Below, piece after piece: positions 5,813 through 6,767 of a DNA stretch of 6,767 bases. Source of the stretch: an uncultured Slackia sp. (GTDB taxonomy: Bacteria; Actinomycetota; Coriobacteriia; Coriobacteriales; Eggerthellaceae). The translations under genes were made by a program, and so were the position numbers. The notes under the pieces were generated by a model. The model ran no database searches and was not told the origin of the DNA. It was given only the letters and a program-made list of their open reading frames with translations. Position 1 is the stretch's first letter, and each line of letters begins with the position of its first letter. The stretch is from contig CAKUEV010000100.1 of the NCBI GenBank assembly GCA_934646845.1, forward strand, positions 1 through 6,767. The letters run 5' to 3'.

Positions 5813-6718
5813 ATGAAAGCACTTATCATCAACAATCTCGCATCTGGATACCGAGATGGGTCCATTTACGATTTTGTGCGTTCATTTACGGAAGATGGCG
5901 ACGAGGTGTGCATGCGGTCAACCGATGGCACCACGTCGATCTACGATTTGCTCGACGATGCGCGCGATTTCGATGTGGTCGTTGCTTCGGGCGGCGATGG
6001 AACGGTGACTTCGGTTGCGTATGCGCTTGCGAATACCGGTGTGCCGCTGTTGCCCTACCCTGCTGGCACGGCGAACCTTCTGTCCCTCAACTTGGTCCAG
6101 CCGAACGAGCCGCACGCGTTGGCGAAGCTCGCCCGCCGTTGCGAAACGCTCGACTTCGATGTTGCCGAAATCGAGGCTGAAGGCGAAAAGCACGGCTTCA
6201 TGATTATGGCGGGCGCGGGCTACGATGCGACGATTATGGAAAGCGCGGCTCCGAACAAGAAATTCTTCGGTACCGTCGCGTATTTCTTGGCCGCGGGCGC
6301 CAATATCGTGCCCCAGCGATCAAAAATCGCGGTAACCATTGATGGTGAACGTCATGAAACCGAGGGCTTGGGCGTTCTCGTCATTAATTTCTCGAAGATT
6401 CAGTTCGATATCTCGTTCACGCATACGAATCAGCCACGCGATGGCATGCTCGACGTGATTGTCATGAAGGCCAAAAACGCCTTCGAGCTTTTGCCCGCTG
6501 TTTTCGCCGCGATGCTCGATCGCGATGGGGATTTCCCGGAGCGTGGCGATTCCCTCGAGATTTATCGGGGCAAAGAGGTTCGCGTTGAGGCGGATCCGGC
6601 GTTCGAGATTCAATATGACGGCGAAGTGCCGAAAAGCAAGACACCTTTTGTCGCGCGCATTTTGCCGAAGGCGGTTCGCGTTGTGATTTCCGACGAGGGC
6701 AAAGCCTTGTTCGAGTAG
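5813..6718 (+). CDS. Diacylglycerol/lipid kinase family protein (DagK/YegS type)
   Basis: This 301-residue protein belongs to the diacylglycerol kinase catalytic-domain superfamily (DagK, YegS, sphingosine kinase), soluble or membrane-associated enzymes that move the ATP gamma-phosphate to a lipid hydroxyl. In Gram-positives DgkB of this family recycles diacylglycerol from lipoteichoic acid synthesis. The nucleotide-binding signature VVASGGDGTVTSV is at 56-68, with GGDGT at 60-64, and PAGTAN at 83-88. The C-terminal beta-sandwich domain has RDGMLDV (209-215) and the catalytic IQYDGE with Glu271. The first strand reads INNLASG (6-12) where many members have NPxSG. ATG 5813 has AGGGGG at 5799-5804 with an 8-nt spacer; the ATG at 5806 is out of frame. 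It is divergent from rnd. The stop TAG is 6716-6718. The exact lipid substrate cannot be told from sequence; members vary widely. Confidence 0.9.
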   Translation: MKALIINNLASGYRDGSIYDFVRSFTEDGDEVCMRSTDGTTSIYDLLDDARDFDVVVASGGDGTVTSVAYALANTGVPLLPYPAGTANLLSLNLVQPNEPHALAKLARRCETLDFDVAEIEAEGEKHGFMIMAGAGYDATIMESAAPNKKFFGTVAYFLAAGANIVPQRSKIAVTIDGERHETEGLGVLVINFSKIQFDISFTHTNQPRDGMLDVIVMKAKNAFELLPAVFAAMLDRDGDFPERGDSLEIYRGKEVRVEADPAFEIQYDGEVPKSKTPFVARILPKAVRVVISDEGKALFE

Positions 6719-6743
6719 CCTTCATGCTTGAACCTGCTGAAGG
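6719..6743 (+). repeat. Short inverted repeat after the lipid kinase
   Basis: CCTTCA 6719-6724 and TGAAGG 6738-6743 form a 6-bp stem with a 13-nt loop immediately after the stop codon. No T-run follows, so it is not a convincing terminator. The remaining 24 bases to the window edge show no start codon with a ribosome site. Confidence 0.3.
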
Positions 6744-6767
6744 TGCTGAATGCTCGTAGCGTTTAGC

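Noticed and set aside
6719..6767. Terminator after the lipid kinase
   Set aside because: The 6-bp inverted repeat has a large loop and no T-run, and the window ends too soon to see more.

Overview
The window is about 6.8 kb of compact bacterial chromosome carrying ordinary housekeeping genes. Seven complete genes and one gene tail can be read, with no mobile element, CRISPR array, tRNA or rRNA. GC content looks to be in the mid-50s by eye. The gene set (Pta and AckA for acetate fermentation, exonuclease VII, an HRDC-type RNase D, a YugP-like membrane zinc peptidase, a DagK/YegS-type lipid kinase) and the style of the proteins suggest an anaerobic fermenter. My best guess is class Coriobacteriia (Actinomycetota; Eggerthella/Slackia-like). 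This is an inference from protein flavour alone, and a clostridial relative is not excluded.

Layout: the left edge holds the last 41 codons of pta (+), closed by a classical terminator. A roughly 310-bp convergent gap follows, dominated by a long, nearly perfect hairpin at 355-416. From 5739 back to 437, six genes are packed on the minus strand in transcription order: rnd, zinc peptidase, xseA, xseB, HIT protein, ackA. Gaps run from a 4-nt overlap (xseA/xseB) to about 95 nt (rnd/peptidase). None of these gaps contains a convincing U-tracted terminator, so read-through from rnd to ackA, ending at the 355-416 hairpin, is plausible. A 73-bp divergent spacer separates rnd from a DagK-family lipid kinase gene (+), which ends 49 bp before the window edge.

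Functionally, Pta and AckA form one pathway (acetyl-CoA to acetyl phosphate to acetate plus ATP), although here the two genes converge instead of sharing an operon. XseA and XseB are the two subunits of exonuclease VII. RNase D trims RNA 3' ends, the HIT protein hydrolyses or binds nucleotides, the peptidase sits in the membrane, and the DagK-like enzyme probably phosphorylates a membrane lipid. I see no obvious single pathway linking the six minus-strand genes beyond housekeeping nucleic-acid and nucleotide turnover.

I found no evidence for a new system. The points most worth checking are the convergent pta/ackA junction with its large hairpin and a possible 27-codon ORF, the 14-bp palindrome ahead of the HIT gene, and the tandem hairpins ahead of the peptidase gene.
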